NCBI GenBank assembly: GCA_000727475.1
Contig: KL647293.1
Coordinates: forward strand, 3,918,437-3,982,436
Direction of reading: 5' to 3'
Source: Sarcocystis neurona
Taxonomy: Eukaryota > Apicomplexa > Conoidasida > Eucoccidiorida > Sarcocystidae
DNA length: 64,000 nucleotides
Positions within the stretch are counted from its first letter, which is position 1; each line of letters starts with the position of its first letter. The notes below the pieces were generated by a model, which was given only the letters and a program-made list of their open reading frames with translations, was not told where the DNA came from and made no database searches. Positions 60,872-64,000 of the stretch are shown piece by piece. A program made the translations under genes and the position numbers.

Positions 60872-61777
60872 TTGTGGCCTGCAGGAGTTTCCTTTTTACG
60901 GCTGCCACTTCCGCTTTTGCACGCTCCCGGTTTGAATCCTACAGCTTCAGTCGTAAGAGGATTACGAGACTACAGATTTCCTGCACTTCTCATATTGCTG
61001 AAGAGACGGCACGCCGTCTGCATCATCTGTCAGACGTTTGCAGGAGCAGAGGATCACATCACACGCAAGACGAAATCTAGGCATCGCTGCTCCACAGTAA
61101 AGCGTGACCTTCGTTATACTATACCTCTGCGTCAGTATTCGTCTATCTTCTGGTTTGCCCACTCCGGAGCGCAAGTTCTTGTCAAGCAACCAGACAGCAC
61201 CCGTCCCACGTCGCAGCGTCAAACACAGCTCTCCACTCTGTCTGCCCTTGGATGCGTAGACACCGACAAACTCATATTACCTGGAAGCCACAACCCGCAG
61301 GGCACACGAGGAGGATTGTCTAGTGAAGACGGGTTACTTCTGCGGTTGAAGCGGCACCAGAGCATTTCTGTTCTCAGTGACCCGCAACAGAATGAAGCTA
61401 CCTGCTGCTCTCAATGGGAGCTTCCACCTCCCCTCCCTCCCCCCGGGCTGTCGGCTGTTCTAATGATCTCTATGTGTAATAGCTGGAGACGCAGAATTAG
61501 TGGCTGGGACAGGAGCCGGAGCCGCGCCAAGAAAAGCAGTGCCTGCAGGACCGCCTGGTATTCTAAAAGTGGGAAGAGAGACGAAAGGCCAGGGCCCAAG
61601 CAGGCAGAGCTGCGGCACTGGACTGAGACAATCAAGAGGAGCTCAACGTCCTCTGCTTCAGGCGCTTCTGCGTTGCGTTTCGCCGACGTACTGCGGAGTC
61701 TGTCAATATACAGACGTGGCCTTCCAGCCGCAGGTCAGCCTGCAGAGCAGCCGCAGCAGCAGCTGAAGCGCACTTAA
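60872..61777 (+). CDS. long open frame, probable exon(s) of unknown function
   Basis: Three hundred and one codons without a stop are unlikely by chance at this composition. The frame has no early ATG, so it would be an internal or terminal exon. A CCTGCAG acceptor-like site lies at 60885. The content is polar, with TRPTSQRQTQLSTLSALG, a Pro-rich patch (ELPPPLPPPG) and a Gln run before the stop (PAEQPQQQLKRT). A pyrimidine tract plus TGTAATAG at about 61430-61480 may be an intron end, after which another frame is also open (61500-61766). No domain is recognised. Confidence 0.35.
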   Translation: MWPAGVSFLRLPLPLLHAPGLNPTASVVRGLRDYRFPALLILLKRRHAVCIICQTFAGAEDHITRKTKSRHRCSTVKRDLRYTIPLRQYSSIFWFAHSGAQVLVKQPDSTRPTSQRQTQLSTLSALGCVDTDKLILPGSHNPQGTRGGLSSEDGLLLRLKRHQSISVLSDPQQNEATCCSQWELPPPLPPPGLSAVLMISMCNSWRRRISGWDRSRSRAKKSSACRTAWYSKSGKRDERPGPKQAELRHWTETIKRSSTSSASGASALRFADVLRSLSIYRRGLPAAGQPAEQPQQQLKRT

Positions 61778-62119
61778 GATAACACCTCAGCACGAACTTC
61801 TACGGGGCGTATCACAATAATTTGAGGAGACGCCGGTAGCAGCAATATAACCAAAAGTCGACAGCTTAAAAGCAGGACAACGTCTAGCGAGGTGGAGCAG
61901 CGAACCTGCTGTTGCAGCACAATGACGTCACCAGCAACGCACGGACCAGCGGTGAAGATACGAGGGCAGGAGCACGGGTACAGAGCCTGGCAAAAGCTCG
62001 CAGAAGCAACGTCGGCTGCACGGACGCAGCAAAAAGGTGTCTGGGAAAAGACAGGGGACGGGAGCATGCAGATTTCCTCGTAGGTCGCACCAGCGTTGCA
62101 TGAAGATAGAGTTGCCACG

Positions 62120-62300
62120 CACATACGTACATACATATATCTACATTCTCATATACATACGCAAATACATATATATATATATATATATACATACATATAA
62201 AGATATACAAGTGCACATGCATTTGTACACATATTTCAATACACTCATACACACTCATATGTATCTATACACAGGTGTATATAGATAACCAGATATATGT
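62120..62300. repeat. TACA/(TA)n microsatellite
   Basis: ACATACATATATC-type sequence with a pure (TA)n core at about 62169-62188, followed by CACTCATA repeats. Confidence 0.9.
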
Positions 62301-62751
62301 GTATGTGCACAGAGGTGCACGTGGGATGTAACTTAGAGCACAAAAGCGACGCCAGATGCAAGAAATGAATAATGCCATGGAGAAGGATACCGGCCGTTGA
62401 CGCACGACACAGCGACGTTTCTCACTTTGTTATAGGCGGCCACTTCAGTGCCCAGTTATCAACTACATATTTCCCACGGACTCAGCGACTCTATCCAGAA
62501 CGCGTCGACAGCAGAGCAGTTTACAGCAGCAGCCCGGCAGGCACGCACAGCACACAAGCGAAACAGGCACTTGCTCCAACAAGAGTTTGCTATGGGTGCA
62601 GTTGACTACAGAGAAGAGGGAGATACAGAAGCGCGATGCAATTAGCAGGAAAAACGCCTGTTATCCAGACACTCGACTGCAGCGCCCATGTAAGTCCGAC
62701 GTTGGCAGGGGTCACTACGGCGTCGCCCACTTAAATTCTGCGTCCTTGCAG

Positions 62752-62940
62752 ATGAAAGTAGACTTGCACAGGCGCGAATCCCTAGCCAAAACTGTGCCAT
62801 ACACGGTGGGGTCGCACTTTGTATTTTTCACCGTGGCCACGAAACGCTCGTCGCAGCCGCGAGTGAAGGGTAGCAACGGCAGCTCTCCAGGGCACGCATC
62901 CGTTCTACACGCGATGAAGTGCTTTTATTCTGAGACCTAG
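62752..62940 (+). CDS. candidate terminal exon, 62 codons
   Basis: It follows a good acceptor (AAATTCTGCGTCCTTGCAG) and starts with ATG. It encodes MKVDLHRRESLAKTVPYT and GSHFVFFTVATKR, then a Ser/Gly linker, and stops at TAG. It could be a last exon in phase 0 or a tiny gene. Candidate upstream exons at 62372-62645 are open in two frames, which prevents a firm join. Confidence 0.3.
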   Translation: MKVDLHRRESLAKTVPYTVGSHFVFFTVATKRSSQPRVKGSNGSSPGHASVLHAMKCFYSET

Positions 62941-63444
62941 GGAGACCGCGGAGGGAAGCAGAGCTGTCTGTCGAAATCTGTAAACCATGAGAAGCACGTT
63001 TAAAAAGTGCGGCTTGCAGACGGCTACGAGGTGAACAGAACCGCGCTGCTGAGCCGAACTTTCTCCCAAAGAGACCGGCAGCAACACGACGAATTTCCGT
63101 TAAAAAGGGCTATCGACAGCACAAGCAGCAGCTGCAGTTCTGAGACACGGCTTGCTGCGCTCGTAGAATGACTTTTCTACGAAGAAACTAGCGTGCCACG
63201 CAGCTGAGCCAGGCGCCCAAAAATACTACCAGTCCTGCTCAACTTGTGAGAAGTTGACAGAGAAATTTTTTCACCTACCTAAAGCAGCGGTAGACACAGA
63301 CTCATAGCAGCATCGGTACGCCGTAGGAAGCCGCAGCAGTAGCGGCAAGCAGCTAAGAGCAGCACGCACAGCAGGTCACCACGGGGAGGAGGGACAGCAG
63401 TAGAGTAGGCGGAGCAGCAAGAAATCGCAGCAGGGAACAGCTCT

Positions 63445-63831
63445 ATGCAACTGAGGCGTCTGCGAGAGAAACAGGTATGCGAACAGCTGAGAAGATACAG
63501 AGAAGATGCTAGGAAAAGACTCACGAAGACGAGGCGCGCTGCCGCAGCTCCGGGGCTGTCTGCTTCTACTGACAGTTTCTGCAGCTCCTCCCGCAAGCGA
63601 CAGTGTCGCAGCCTGCAAAAAGCAAGCAGAGGCTACCAGCAGCAACTTGAGGAACACGAGGAGCAGCAGGCAGGTTCACAGGAAGAGGCACTACGTGCAC
63701 ACTCCAGCAGCATCACAAGCAAGAGAAAAGGACAGAGACAGCAACACAGCGCCACTGCCGTTAGTGCAACAGAGAGGAAAACTGGTAGCAACCCACGAAA
63801 CAGGACAGGCAATAGCATCAAGAGCAGCTGA
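63445..63831 (+). CDS. hypothetical Arg/Gln/Glu-rich coiled-coil ORF near the window edge
   Basis: An ATG opens MQLRRLREKQVCEQLRRY, followed by a charged, helical stretch (YQQQLEEHEEQQAGSQ) and a Ser/Arg-rich tail; stop TGA. A second ATG frame (63506-63928) overlaps, and its end (AIASRAAEKKLEQKD) also looks coding. A donor-like CAG|GTTCAC at about 63671 could let a transcript use the first frame and then the second. The gene may continue past the window end. Confidence 0.3.
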   Translation: MQLRRLREKQVCEQLRRYREDARKRLTKTRRAAAAPGLSASTDSFCSSSRKRQCRSLQKASRGYQQQLEEHEEQQAGSQEEALRAHSSSITSKRKGQRQQHSATAVSATERKTGSNPRNRTGNSIKSS

Positions 63832-64000
63832 GAAAAAGCTCGAGCAGAAGGACCCTCAAGAATGTCAAGTCTCCGGCGAGACAACAGCAACAGCAGACGT
63901 CCATCTCCTTCAAAGAAGTCTATTTTGACGCGACCCGTTCCACCTCTCCGAGGAGTGGAAGGAATGCAATAATCAAGGGCAGGGGAAAAGCAGCACTGCC

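Noticed and set aside
60920..60960. tRNA B-box-like GGTTTGAATCC
   Set aside because: The flanking bases do not form a T-stem, and no A-box or acceptor stem is found upstream.
438..64000. CRISPR arrays, bacterial operons or a phage-like system
   Set aside because: The tandem repeats have no regular spacers. The genes contain introns and eukaryotic domains, so prokaryotic features do not apply.

Overview
The window looks like nuclear DNA of a coccidian apicomplexan, most probably Eimeria or a close relative such as Cyclospora. Three things point that way: trinucleotide (CAG)n runs that become long Gln, Ala and Ser tracts in proteins, many short phase-keeping introns, and large introns full of (TG)n/(TA)n microsatellites. 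No bacterial-style operons, tRNA or rRNA genes were recognised. The first 437 bases are an assembly gap (N). All gene models were built by hand from reading frames, splice-site sequences and intron phase, so exon edges are inferences.

Layout. (1) 438-535 is CAG repeat; 536-4989 has no gene I can support. (2) 4990-15584, minus strand: a multi-exon major facilitator superfamily (MFS) transporter of the sugar/organic-cation porter type. It has a long polar N-terminus, a PESPRWLV loop, an LPTSVRATG segment and a LPEGKGYRLEEL tail. (3) 15.6-26.2 kb: gene-poor, with three families of tandem repeats and some weak ORFs. (4) about 26.65-41.74 kb, plus strand: the main gene, a large chromatin protein. 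A SET methyltransferase domain is split over four or five exons and is followed by a C4HC3 PHD finger and a C-terminal Tudor-like domain. Homopolymer inserts sit inside both the SET and PHD folds. (5) 43.8-44.3 kb, plus strand: a small three-exon hypothetical gene. (6) about 46.4-51.97 kb, minus strand: a Gln/Ala-rich multi-exon protein whose first intron is almost pure GT microsatellite. (7) 52-54.5 kb, minus strand: probable exons of another gene. (8) 54.5-64 kb: weaker candidates, a possible decayed retroelement RNase H fragment, a 77-residue membrane-protein ORF and a 39-bp tandem repeat.

A pattern ties the window together. On the coding strand, exons carry CAG runs and introns carry CTG/T-rich runs, often directly before the AG acceptor. 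This helps assign strand and exon limits where homology is absent. The genes do not form an obvious pathway; they are a membrane transporter, a chromatin writer/reader and low-complexity proteins.
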